Source: Candidatus Methanoplasma reticulitermitis
GTDB taxonomy: Archaea > Thermoplasmatota > Thermoplasmata > Methanomassiliicoccales > Methanomethylophilaceae
Reading direction: 5' to 3'
NCBI GenBank assembly: GCA_031287135.1
Contig: JAITTK010000072.1
Span: 1 to 15,643 of the forward strand
DNA length: 15,643 nt
Positions within the stretch are counted from its first letter, which is position 1, and each line of letters opens with the position of its first letter. Below are positions 1 to 6,660 of the stretch, piece after piece. Made by a program: the position numbers and the translations under genes. The notes beneath the pieces are model-generated. The model was not told where the DNA came from, ran no database searches, and was given only the letters and a program-made list of their open reading frames with translations.

Positions 1-2
1 CC

Positions 3-1304
3 ATGGCCTTCCGGAACAGAGAAATAGAAACGATGCCTCGTGCGGAGATCGAGAAACTGCAGCTCAGTCTCCTCAGGAAACAGGTACGCACGATGTATGA
101 TTCGTCAAAATTCATCCACGACCGCATGAAGGAGACGGGTCTGTCCCCGGATGACATAACGGATTTCGAATCGTTCCGTAAAATCCCCTTCATGAATAAG
201 ACGGACCTGAGGGATAACTACCCGGACAGATTGTTCGTGAGGCCTTACGAAGACCTTGTCAGAGTGCATGTCTCATCCGGTACTACAGGTAAACCCACTA
301 TTGTCGGATACACTGCGAAAGATCTTGATGACTGGACGGAATCTTTGGCCAGAGGTATGGTCTCCTTTGGGATGACAGACAAGGATATGCTGCAGAACTG
401 TCATGGGTACGGGCTGTTCACGGGCGGACTCGGCGTGCATTATGCGGCCGAGAAGATCGGCGCGACGGTGTTGCCTGCGGGTACCGGGAATACCGACAGG
501 CAGATACAGCTTATGAGAGACCTGCCGGTAACAGCATTCGCGGGTACCCCGTCATATCTGTTCCATATCGCAGATGTCTGCGACGGCATCGGAATAGATA
601 TGAGAAAGGATACGAAACTCAGGCTAGCCATAGCGGGGGGAGAGCCTTGGTCCGAGAGCATGAGGACAAAACTCCAGGACAGGACCGGGATACGGGTGCA
701 CAACTGCTATGGGGCGAGCGAACTGTACGGCCCGTCATTCCTTGAATGTGACAGACAGTGCGGTGCCCATGTGTGGGCCGATCTCTGTTACATGGAGATT
801 CTGGACAGGAATGGGGATCTGTGCGCGGACGGTGAAAGGGGAGAGATGGTCGTCACCATGCTGCAGAAAGAAGCGTTTCCCGTTATAAGATACAGAATCG
901 GGGACATATCGGCGCTCGACTGGGAGCCGTGCGAATGCGGCAGAACGCATCCCCGTCTTATGAGGATATCCGGAAGAACCGATGATATGCTCGTGGTACG
1001 CGGCATAAACGTCTTCCCTTCCCAGATAGAGAGCGTCATCGGGGATATCCCATATCTGAGCGCATTCTATCACATAACACTGGAGAACGAGAAATACATA
1101 GACAACATGGTTGTCGAAGTAGAACTCAACGAAGCATCACTGACGGATGACATGGTGGAACTCGGGAAGATGACGAGGAACGTCGAGGAACGGCTGAAGA
1201 GCACGCTGAACATAAAGACGAACGTCAAACTCGTACTGCCCGGAACACTGAAAAGGTTTGAAGGGAAGGCGCAACACGTTACCGATAACCGCAGATATGA
1301 CTGA
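3..1304 (+). CDS. Phenylacetate-CoA ligase family enzyme (AMP-forming)
   Basis: A 433-residue adenylate-forming enzyme of the PaaK type, which activates an aryl or aryl-acetic acid to its CoA thioester with ATP in the cytosol. The phosphate-binding loop SSGTTGKPT is at residues 91-99. A YGASE motif near 237 and the C-terminal segment SGRTDDMLVVRG, followed by Lys422 in FEGKAQ, match the hinge and catalytic lysine of the family. Full-length PaaK proteins are about 430 residues and often begin near a 'NxEIETM' motif, which is seen here at residues 5-11, so the ATG at position 3 is probably the true start, although sequence further upstream is not available. It ends with TGA directly against the stop of the convergent flavoprotein gene, with no base between them. 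In methanogens such enzymes often work with indolepyruvate or phenylacetate metabolism; the actual acid is not readable here. Confidence 0.88.
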   Translation: MAFRNREIETMPRAEIEKLQLSLLRKQVRTMYDSSKFIHDRMKETGLSPDDITDFESFRKIPFMNKTDLRDNYPDRLFVRPYEDLVRVHVSSGTTGKPTIVGYTAKDLDDWTESLARGMVSFGMTDKDMLQNCHGYGLFTGGLGVHYAAEKIGATVLPAGTGNTDRQIQLMRDLPVTAFAGTPSYLFHIADVCDGIGIDMRKDTKLRLAIAGGEPWSESMRTKLQDRTGIRVHNCYGASELYGPSFLECDRQCGAHVWADLCYMEILDRNGDLCADGERGEMVVTMLQKEAFPVIRYRIGDISALDWEPCECGRTHPRLMRISGRTDDMLVVRGINVFPSQIESVIGDIPYLSAFYHITLENEKYIDNMVVEVELNEASLTDDMVELGKMTRNVEERLKSTLNIKTNVKLVLPGTLKRFEGKAQHVTDNRRYD

Positions 1305-1859
1305 TCATCCGAGGACTTCAGATACGAACTTTTCCAACTCGGCATCATACTCTCCGGATCCTATACGTCCTTTGTCTGCGAATGGTATCCTGAGATCGCC
1401 CCTGTAATCTATCGAGAAGAATTCACAGAAGTCCCTGATACCGTTGACTGCGAAGTCAGCGACTTCTTCTTCATCCCCCGATGTAACCAGGACCGCCATC
1501 TTTTTTCCGGCCATCTCGTTGTATTTGAAATCCCTTGATTGGCACAGACAGTGCAGCCTGTTCAGGAACGCGAGCGTGCACGGGGTGAACTGCCACATAT
1601 AGATCGGCGATGCGAGTACTATCAAATCGGCCGCTATGAATTCAGGATAAAGCGATGACATGTCATCATCAATCGTACAATGTCCCCTGATGACGGCATG
1701 TTGGCACGCCCCGCAGTTGCTGCAGCCTCTGATGTTCTTTCCGAAGATGCGGACCTCCTCGACATCGGCTTTTCCTCCAACGGCCTCGGTGAATCTCCGG
1801 GCCAGTTCCGAAGTATTCCCCCCATCCCTCGGCGAACCGTTGATCAGGAGCATTTTCAT
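1305..1859 (-). CDS. Iron-sulfur flavoprotein / NADPH-dependent FMN reductase-like protein
   Basis: A flavodoxin-fold protein of 184 residues. The N-terminal strand and phosphate loop MLLINGSPR, followed by GGNTSEL, bind the FMN phosphate, and SPIYMWQF near residue 90 is the typical second flavin loop. Cysteines at 46, 49, 52 and 61 (C-x2-C-x2-C-x8-C) resemble the compact cysteine motif of archaeal iron-sulfur flavoproteins (Isf), so it may carry an Fe-S cluster as well as FMN. An in-frame GTG at 1871 would add four residues, but the ATG at 1859 puts the family N-terminus at residue 1. It starts 25 nt after the pylD stop and is probably the last gene of the pyl transcript. A role in supplying electrons, for example to radical-SAM PylB or to corrinoid reactivation, is only an inference from position. 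Confidence 0.82.
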   Translation of the reverse strand: MKMLLINGSPRDGGNTSELARRFTEAVGGKADVEEVRIFGKNIRGCSNCGACQHAVIRGHCTIDDDMSSLYPEFIAADLIVLASPIYMWQFTPCTLAFLNRLHCLCQSRDFKYNEMAGKKMAVLVTSGDEEEVADFAVNGIRDFCEFFSIDYRGDLRIPFADKGRIGSGEYDAELEKFVSEVLG

Positions 1860-1884
1860 AGTCGCTGTCACGGAATCGGGATAT

Positions 1885-2712
1885 TTATCTGTTTAGCTCC
1901 ATCGGCCCGGAGAACGACGCGCTCTGAACCGCCATGACCGCCACACCTATGTTGAGAGGGTCATGGATCACCGCCTTCACTTTTTTCAGGCCGGCATCAT
2001 CGAATGGGAAAGGTATGCCGGGCGAAGAGAAAATGGAGCCTTCCCTGATATGGTCCGCTTCTATGGGGGCCGGCGATGCATTGAATATCAGATCGTGGGA
2101 TGACAGCGCTGCCCCGACGTCATCCGCAACCTTTATTTTCACTCTGCGGGAAAGATCATTCGCTTTCTTACCGTCGATGTCATAGATGGTTACCTCCGCA
2201 CCCATGGAAACAATGAGTTCGGCCGCTATGCTGCCGACCCTTCCGGCCCCGAGGACCAGGACCGCTTTTCCTGCCAGTCCCTTTGCGGCACCTTTCAATG
2301 CGGAGACGTATCCGGCGGCCGTGGAGAAAGAGTTGTTCGAGTATCTGCCGTTCCCGGCATTTATCGCTATGAATTGCACATCGTCCGCCATGAATATTAT
2401 ATCACACTTCGCGGAAAGGGCCTCGGCGAGACCTGCCACGTCCGGGGACTCCGTGACGAATGCCTCCATCCCCAGTTTCTTTATGATCTCCGCCACCGAA
2501 TCCGAGAATCTCGTTATTATCCCGAGGCCGGATGTCACAGGCACAACCCCCACACGGATATCGTGTGTGTTTATCGTGTCTGGAGATATGCCTATCGCAT
2601 CGCATGCGAGTTCCAATGTGTTCATCCCCGTCAGAGACACGAGCGTGTCATCGGTGCTGTCGAGAGAACAGATTATGTCCTTCACCATGTCGTCAGTGAG
2701 TCTTGTCATCAT
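1885..2712 (-). CDS. pylD: Pyrrolysine biosynthesis dehydrogenase PylD
   Basis: PylD oxidises (3R)-3-methyl-D-ornithyl-N6-L-lysine with NAD+. The resulting semialdehyde cyclises to pyrrolysine, the last step of the pathway. The 275-residue protein is close to the usual length of about 270. A Rossmann motif, VLVLGAGRVGS, lies at residues 151-161 after an N-terminal domain, followed by an acidic end of the second strand (IYDIDGKKA). The first ATG at 2712 overlaps the TGA of pylC in an ATGA arrangement, which suggests translational coupling; the second codon is also ATG. It stops with TAA, not UAG. The identification rests on the domain plus its position as the fourth protein gene of an intact pyl set. 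Confidence 0.95.
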   Translation of the reverse strand: MMTRLTDDMVKDIICSLDSTDDTLVSLTGMNTLELACDAIGISPDTINTHDIRVGVVPVTSGLGIITRFSDSVAEIIKKLGMEAFVTESPDVAGLAEALSAKCDIIFMADDVQFIAINAGNGRYSNNSFSTAAGYVSALKGAAKGLAGKAVLVLGAGRVGSIAAELIVSMGAEVTIYDIDGKKANDLSRRVKIKVADDVGAALSSHDLIFNASPAPIEADHIREGSIFSSPGIPFPFDDAGLKKVKAVIHDPLNIGVAVMAVQSASFSGPMELNR

Positions 2713-3869
2713 ATCATCTTCGGGGATCTGTCTATGTATTCATCCAATCCGCACTCGTCCATCACGTTCCGTATGAACTTCTTCCTCTTCTCAAGGACAT
2801 CTCCGGGGTCCCTTCCCTGAGTTATGACGGTCGCCCTCCAGACATCCTTTCCCGGGGCGTAATCGGTTATGGCCTCATAAGACCCGAAGAACCTCTCTTC
2901 GAACCGAGGTTCGGTTATCTTACCGAAGATCTTTTCCCCGCATGTCATCATGTTCCCGTTTTCGACAACATAGTGCTCATAAGCGGAACAACCGTTCTTG
3001 TTCTTCTTCCCGGTGTCCCTGCCCATTGACATGGATACAAGCTCCTCGAGTATGTTCACATCTGTCGCGGCCCATATGGCGGCCGGGGTTTGGCTCGGTA
3101 TGCGGGCATCGATCTCCAGCACCCTCAGTCCGTTCTTTGTGTATATCGCTTCAACATCCATCAGTGCATTCAGGCCCATACCCTCTGCGACCCTCCTTCC
3201 TATCTCGGAGAACAGCCTATCGTCCTCTTCGGGAAGGATCCCGGGCTCGCACAGCACCATCTTGCAGTCATAGTTGGAATCCAGGACCACTTCCGTCGTA
3301 TAGAACGGTCTCGCAGTCTTTCCGTTCCCGATAACCTCTATCGACACGCTCGTCCCGGATACGAACTCCTGTATGACAGGAACGTCGTTGAGGCTTCTCA
3401 CCGTCCCGAGTGCCGCGTCCATCTCTTCCTTGTTATTGACTGCGGATACTCCCACGCTCCCGCTCTGAGACGATGGTTTGACTATTGCCGGGAATCCGCA
3501 TTCCGGCCACGGTTTCGGCAGAGGCACTCCGAGACCCGCCATCACCTCGTTGGATTTTTCTTTCGATGACGATATCCTGTAGGATTCGAGGTCGAAAAGC
3601 AACGGGACCTCCGAATCTTTCATTATCTCATCCAGAAGCACCAATGCTTCCATCTCTTCGCATGCCGGCATCACCGCATCGCAGTCCCGCAGGACCTTTT
3701 CGGCTCTTCCGGTGTCCTCCGTGATGTCAAAGACCTCCTGCGAGTCGGATAATGACAGTGCTGGAGCGTGCTCTCTCCTGTCGATGACCAGGGTTTCGAA
3801 TCCCGCCTTATCCGATAAGAAGACAGCTTCCATACCCTGCAGGGCACCTCCGACGATACCTACCTTCAT
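2709..3869 (-). CDS. pylC: 3-methylornithine--L-lysine ligase PylC
   Basis: PylC is an ATP-grasp ligase that joins (3R)-3-methyl-D-ornithine to the epsilon amine of L-lysine, the second step of Pyl synthesis. The N-terminus KVGIVGGALQGMEAV is a nucleotide-binding-like pre-ATP-grasp fold. The central FPAIVKPSSQSGSVGVS is the glycine-rich ATP-grasp loop, and LEIDARIPSQTP near residue 255 holds the metal-binding Glu/Asp and the Arg typical of this family. Length is 386 residues. I chose the ATG at 3869 over an in-frame GTG at 3872 because an SD-like GAGGTGAT sits just upstream at suitable spacing. The gap to the pylB stop is only 4 nt and the 3' end overlaps pylD. Confidence 0.95.
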   Translation of the reverse strand: MKVGIVGGALQGMEAVFLSDKAGFETLVIDRREHAPALSLSDSQEVFDITEDTGRAEKVLRDCDAVMPACEEMEALVLLDEIMKDSEVPLLFDLESYRISSSKEKSNEVMAGLGVPLPKPWPECGFPAIVKPSSQSGSVGVSAVNNKEEMDAALGTVRSLNDVPVIQEFVSGTSVSIEVIGNGKTARPFYTTEVVLDSNYDCKMVLCEPGILPEEDDRLFSEIGRRVAEGMGLNALMDVEAIYTKNGLRVLEIDARIPSQTPAAIWAATDVNILEELVSMSMGRDTGKKNKNGCSAYEHYVVENGNMMTCGEKIFGKITEPRFEERFFGSYEAITDYAPGKDVWRATVITQGRDPGDVLEKRKKFIRNVMDECGLDEYIDRSPKMI

Positions 3870-3873
3870 CACA

Positions 3874-4926
3874 TCACCTCTTCCCGGCCTTCATCTTTCT
3901 CAGAAGGGTCTCGTATTCCCCATTGGTCGCGGCTTTCTTCCCCATATCATCCAGCATCTGCAGCACGTGAGAGACAGATCTGTGTCCGTTATCGATATCC
4001 AATTCATGCTGGGCCACTCCCGCGAGGTCTTTGTTTGGCGGGACTATGGATGTTATGACATTCGCTCCCGCATCCAGTCTTGTCTTCAGCCCTGCGATAC
4101 CCTCGACATCCAGCGATGCGGGGATCAATCGATCCGGGAACAGCAACCTCATAACGGCTATGGATTTCAGTTCATCGATGGATTCCGTGGGTTTCAAATT
4201 CTCCATCGGTGTCCCCGTCTGCGGAACGAATGTCATTGCGCGTATCTGTTCACATCCGAGCGAACCCATCTTCAGTATGGAATCGGCCCTGTCTTCAAGC
4301 GTCTCCCCCAGACCGACCATTATGCCATCCTCGGTCAACAGACCGGATTTTTTCGCCCATATCTTCTGATTGAGCCTGTTATCGAAATCCTGCTCCAATC
4401 TCAGCTTTGAAAAAAGGTCCCTGTTGTACGTCTCCTGATAGCATGCGAACCAGTCTGCTCCGGCATCTCTGAACATCGGGAATGATTCTTTCGGAACGGC
4501 TCCGGGAGACACCATTATCGAAATATCCACTTCGTCCCTGACCCTTCGGACTATATTGAGAAGCTCGCTGTAATTGTCGGCACACATTACGGGGTCCTCG
4601 CCCATTGTGAGGTCGACAAGGTTTATGCCGGCATCTTTCAGGCTTGCGGAAAGCGCCAGCACCTCATCCCCTGTCTTCCTGTAGCGGGAGAGATCGTTCG
4701 TCCTCCTATAGTAGCAGAAAGCACAGTTGTTCCTGCAATGGGTGGAAAAATATACGAATCCGTAAACGAAGACTTTTTTCCCGAATACCATGTCCCTGAC
4801 AGAAGCCGCGGCGGAGAATAGTTCGTTTATGTCCTCTTGCGTCTCCGCTGCCAGCAATTCCGCTGTCTCGTCGGTTGATATCTCCAGACCTCTGTTGGAG
4901 TTGTCGATTATATCGGTGACGTTCAA
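3874..4926 (-). CDS. pylB: Methylornithine synthase PylB (radical SAM)
   Basis: PylB is a radical-SAM mutase that rearranges L-lysine to (3R)-3-methyl-D-ornithine, the first committed step of Pyl synthesis. The [4Fe-4S] ligands are Cys64, Cys68 and Cys71 in the C-x3-C-x2-C motif of STHCRNNCAFCYY. VDLTMGEDP and RLIPASLDVEGI are signature stretches of PylB. Length is 350 residues, as expected. The start is TTG at 4926, and I see no ATG or GTG upstream in frame before the pylS stop. Only 11 nt separate it from pylS, so it is in the same transcript. TTG use may lower its expression relative to the neighbours. Confidence 0.95.
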   Translation of the reverse strand: MNVTDIIDNSNRGLEISTDETAELLAAETQEDINELFSAAASVRDMVFGKKVFVYGFVYFSTHCRNNCAFCYYRRTNDLSRYRKTGDEVLALSASLKDAGINLVDLTMGEDPVMCADNYSELLNIVRRVRDEVDISIMVSPGAVPKESFPMFRDAGADWFACYQETYNRDLFSKLRLEQDFDNRLNQKIWAKKSGLLTEDGIMVGLGETLEDRADSILKMGSLGCEQIRAMTFVPQTGTPMENLKPTESIDELKSIAVMRLLFPDRLIPASLDVEGIAGLKTRLDAGANVITSIVPPNKDLAGVAQHELDIDNGHRSVSHVLQMLDDMGKKAATNGEYETLLRKMKAGKR

Positions 4927-4937
4927 CTCTATCCCCG

Positions 4938-5762
4938 TCAGTTTATCTTGGCGCCGTTGAGGTAGCTGAGGCTTCTGCCGGTCTTCTTGACGCTGCCTTT
5001 TTCATTCATGAGCATTAGCAGTCTTTCAAGACCGAACCCTGCGCCGGACCACGGCTCGCGGACATCATGGGCCGCATCCAGGACATGCGGTCCTACGGCT
5101 CCGGACGATACTTCCGTATCACCGACCATGACATCGAGGGTCTCCTTGTATACATCCGATTCCTCCAAAGACAGGGTATATTCCAGTCCCGTGGTTTTCA
5201 TGACCGCGCCGATATACTCTTTCAATGCATCGGTCGCATCTCTTTCGGGCCCCAGTTCCACCAGATTCAGCATCGTGAATTCTTCGAGATGTGCACCGCT
5301 GTGTGATTCTTTCCTGAAACAGGACCCTATCTCGAATATCTTCACGGGTCCATCGGTATGGTCCCTGAGTTTTCTCATTACATAATATAGATTAGGTGCA
5401 AGCATCGGACGGAGACACCTTTTCTTATCGATGAAGAACACTTGTTTGTATAACGGATGGTCCGGGGTGATCGTCATCTTTTCAAGCGAAGCGACGGATA
5501 TCATCGTGGGTGTCCTCACTTCCATGAAACCTTTTGATATCAGGGCCTCTGCGATATTGGACTCCAATTGAGTCAGATAATGCCTCGGCGGATGTTCGAT
5601 CATCTGTTTTATCGATTTTTCATTCAGAGAAACGAGGTCAGACATTATTTTGGAAAACGCCTTTTCCCTCTCCTCTGTATTCCCAAAAACAGAGGAGTCT
5701 CTGGGATCATCCCCGAACTCTCTCAGTTTCTGAATCTGCGAGTCAGTGAAACCTACATTGAT
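4938..5762 (-). CDS. pylS: Pyrrolysyl-tRNA synthetase (PylSn-less type), non-canonical start
   Basis: A class II synthetase that charges tRNA-Pyl with pyrrolysine. Motif 2 (FEIGSCFRKESHSG), FTMLNL with Asn166, pocket Tyr126 in APNLYY, and motif 3 (GAGFGLERLL) are present. The first ATG in frame is at 5645, but the 39 codons upstream are open and clearly homologous to the N-terminus of Methanomethylophilus-type PylRS: FTDSQIQKLREFG at residues 5-17 and EEREKAFSKIM before the usual start of the core. Homology puts residue 1 at an ATC codon (5762-5760), preceded by GGTGAT with three intervening bases, the same spacing as at pylC. This start gives 274 residues and places Tyr126 and Asn166 at the numbers I recall for the M. 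alvus enzyme. No ATG, GTG or TTG lies in frame between the tRNA and 5645. The alternatives are a base error in the sequence or a frameshift from an overlapping mini-ORF. Confidence 0.93.
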   Translation of the reverse strand: MNVGFTDSQIQKLREFGDDPRDSSVFGNTEEREKAFSKIMSDLVSLNEKSIKQMIEHPPRHYLTQLESNIAEALISKGFMEVRTPTMISVASLEKMTITPDHPLYKQVFFIDKKRCLRPMLAPNLYYVMRKLRDHTDGPVKIFEIGSCFRKESHSGAHLEEFTMLNLVELGPERDATDALKEYIGAVMKTTGLEYTLSLEESDVYKETLDVMVGDTEVSSGAVGPHVLDAAHDVREPWSGAGFGLERLLMLMNEKGSVKKTGRSLSYLNGAKIN

Positions 5763-5785
5763 GTCATCACCACCAACATTATCAT
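5753..5785 (-). other. UAG-terminated mini-ORF overlapping the pylS start
   Basis: Seen directly: in the frame one base off pylS there are ten open codons. They begin with an ATG whose A is the terminal A of the tRNA CCA end, include further ATG, TTG and GTG codons, and end ATG-TAG with the TAG at 5755-5753, just inside the pylS coding region. If the UAG were read as Pyl, the frame would continue only nine more codons to a TGA. Whether it is translated is unknown. It could be chance, a leader peptide, or the remnant of the true pylS start if the sequence lacks one base. Confidence 0.3.
5766..5771 (-). promoter_or_regulatory. Shine-Dalgarno site for pylS
   Basis: On the minus strand GGTGAT, complementary to the 3' end of 16S rRNA, is followed by GAC and then the ATC codon that homology marks as residue 1 of PylS. 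The same GGTGAT plus three bases precedes the ATG of pylC. This supports initiation at or very near 5762 rather than at the internal ATG at 5645. Confidence 0.5.
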
Positions 5786-5854
5786 GGCGAGAGACCGGGG
5801 AATCGAACCCCGCTAGTTCAGCTTTAGAGGCCTACCGGTCCCAGACCGTCCCCC
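5785..5854 (-). tRNA. pylT: tRNA-Pyl (anticodon CUA), CCA encoded
   Basis: The acceptor stem GGGGGAC pairs with GTCTCTC (with G-U pairs), followed by discriminator G and an encoded CCA at 5787-5785. There is no base between acceptor and D stem. The D arm is GGTC-TGG-GACC, a loop of only three bases. The anticodon loop is CTCTAAA, anticodon CUA, which reads UAG. The anticodon stem is imperfect: GTAGGC against GCTGAAC pairs only with an A-G mismatch and an extra A, like the broken stem known in this order. The variable loop is three bases and the T arm is CGGGG-TTCGATT-CCCCG. Its partner synthetase gene starts 22 nt downstream. Confidence 0.95.
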
Positions 5855-5890
5855 GTTCCATCAATGATGTACCACAGTAATGATAATACT

Positions 5891-5900
5891 TGTATATGAT
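5891..5900 (-). promoter_or_regulatory. Probable TATA box of pylT
   Basis: Minus strand ATCATATACA lies about 40 nt upstream of the tRNA 5' end. A start about 25 nt downstream would leave a leader of roughly 15-20 nt to be trimmed by RNase P. It is the nearest archaeal box-A-like sequence to pylT. Confidence 0.4.
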
Positions 5901-5944
5901 TCCTATGAGAGCTCCGATAAAAACAGACGCTGGAACAATCATAT

Positions 5945-6110
5945 GAAAAATAAGAACAAGTTCCCTGCCCGCCTCTTCTATTCGATAAGGAGGAGGAGTA
6001 GAACGCCCGCCGGCGGACAGGATCCTCGGATGTGTTCCAAACGAGGTCGACCCTTCACGGGTAGGATCTGCGTATGCCTTGGAAGGTACCGGGTACGCTC
6101 CGAAGCACAT
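5945..6110 (-). ncRNA. Candidate structured RNA or leader upstream of pylT
   Basis: A GC-rich block in an AT-rich spacer, with several inverted repeats. On the minus strand there is a hairpin with arms GGAGCGTACC and GGTACCTTCC near 6102-6081, an ACCC-GTGA-AGGGT stem-loop near 6065-6050, CCTCG pairing with CGAGG around 6046-6025, and a CCGCCGGCGG palindrome near 6015-6006. A strong TATA box precedes it at about 6131-6140, placing a start near 6110, and a T-rich stretch (TTCTTATTTTT) lies near 5955-5945. I do not recognise SRP RNA, RNase P RNA or 5S rRNA motifs. A 96-codon ORF on this strand runs into the tRNA and is not convincing. The opposite strand cannot be excluded, since T9 at 6151-6159 could end a plus-strand transcript. 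Confidence 0.33.
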
Positions 6111-6130
6111 GCATATTAACATAATTAAAG

Positions 6131-6140
6131 TATATAAATA
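6131..6140 (-). promoter_or_regulatory. TATA box upstream of the structured block
   Basis: Minus strand TATTTATATA followed by CTTTAATT is a close match to an archaeal box A. It could drive the structured block and possibly read through into pylT and the pyl genes. Confidence 0.45.
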
Positions 6141-6211
6141 TATCTTATATTTTTTTTTGCGTTCTTGTTTTAATATTTAACATTTATTATATTAGCATAA
6201 TTTCTAAGAGA

Positions 6212-6225
6212 GCTATATTAATATT
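6212..6225 (+). promoter_or_regulatory. Probable TATA-like promoter of the SMR pair
   Basis: The plus-strand sequence CTATATTAATATTTT lies in an AT-rich stretch. A start about 25 nt downstream (near 6240) would give a leader of about 100 nt before the first SMR gene. An earlier AT-rich box near 6185-6195 is an alternative. Confidence 0.35.
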
Positions 6226-6245
6226 TTGCATAACGGGGTTGACTC

Positions 6246-6342
6246 ATGCCTGTGCCTACGGGGAGCAACATTAATATCACCATAGTCACTGTGGCATCCC
6301 AGACCGAGTGTCTTGTCCGAGGATGTTAGCGTGTTCAGCATT
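6246..6342 (+). promoter_or_regulatory. Structured leader of the SMR transporter pair
   Basis: Between the likely promoter and the first SMR gene are potential pairings: ATGCC (6246-6250) with GGCAT (6292-6296), a TGCCT-ACGG-GGAGCA hairpin with one bulge, and CCATAG-TCA-CTGTGG. The same stretch holds a 27-codon ORF from the ATG at 6246 to a TAG at 6327-6329. It does not match any guanidine riboswitch class I can recall in detail. A translated leader or an unknown riboswitch are both possible. Confidence 0.25.
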
Positions 6343-6660
6343 ATGGCGTATTCATGGCTCATCATAGGAGGCCTTTTGGAACCCGCATGGATCCTTGCTA
6401 TGAAGAAATCTAACAACTTCAAAGATAAAAAATGGACCGTTGTAACCATGGTTTTGGTTGTTGCGAGCCCATTCTTTCTCTCTTTGGCTATGAGGGAGAT
6501 CTCGGTAGGGACGGCATATGCCGTATGGACAGGTATAGGAGCGATCGGCGCGACTGCTCTGGGAGCACTCCTTTACAAAGAATCTGTCGAAAGAAAACGC
6601 CTGTTCTTCATATTTTTGATAATAGTCGGATCGGTCGGCCTGGCATTGGGGGGTGTGTGA
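6343..6660 (+). CDS. SMR-family efflux transporter subunit (SugE/Gdx-like)
   Basis: A 105-residue, four-helix small multidrug resistance protein of the membrane. The essential glutamate of helix 1 is Glu13 in GGLLEPAW, and GTAYAVWTGIGAIG in helix 3 matches the SugE/Gdx branch more than the EmrE branch. Gdx proteins export guanidinium and related cations in exchange for protons. The ATG at 6343 is chosen because MAYSWLIIGG starts helix 1; an upstream TTG at 6313 would add a polar tail atypical for the family. Its end overlaps the next SMR gene by 8 nt, so the two are probably coupled and form a heterodimer, as paired SMR proteins do. Substrate is unproven. Confidence 0.88.
   Translation: MAYSWLIIGGLLEPAWILAMKKSNNFKDKKWTVVTMVLVVASPFFLSLAMREISVGTAYAVWTGIGAIGATALGALLYKESVERKRLFFIFLIIVGSVGLALGGV

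Noticed and set aside
4938..5645. PylS starting at the first ATG (235 residues)
   Set aside because: That would remove a conserved N-terminal segment seen in related PylRS; the core numbering fits a start near 5762 instead.
5832..6122. A 96-codon minus-strand ORF with a hydrophobic segment between the promoter and the tRNA
   Set aside because: It ends inside the tRNA-Pyl gene, its first half lies on the hairpin-rich block, and I recognise no family. A small membrane protein cannot be fully excluded.
6231..6263. Two ACGG motifs upstream of the SMR genes as a mini-ykkC (guanidine-II) riboswitch
   Set aside because: Only the second can form a plausible hairpin, the first has almost no stem, and the class is known from bacteria.
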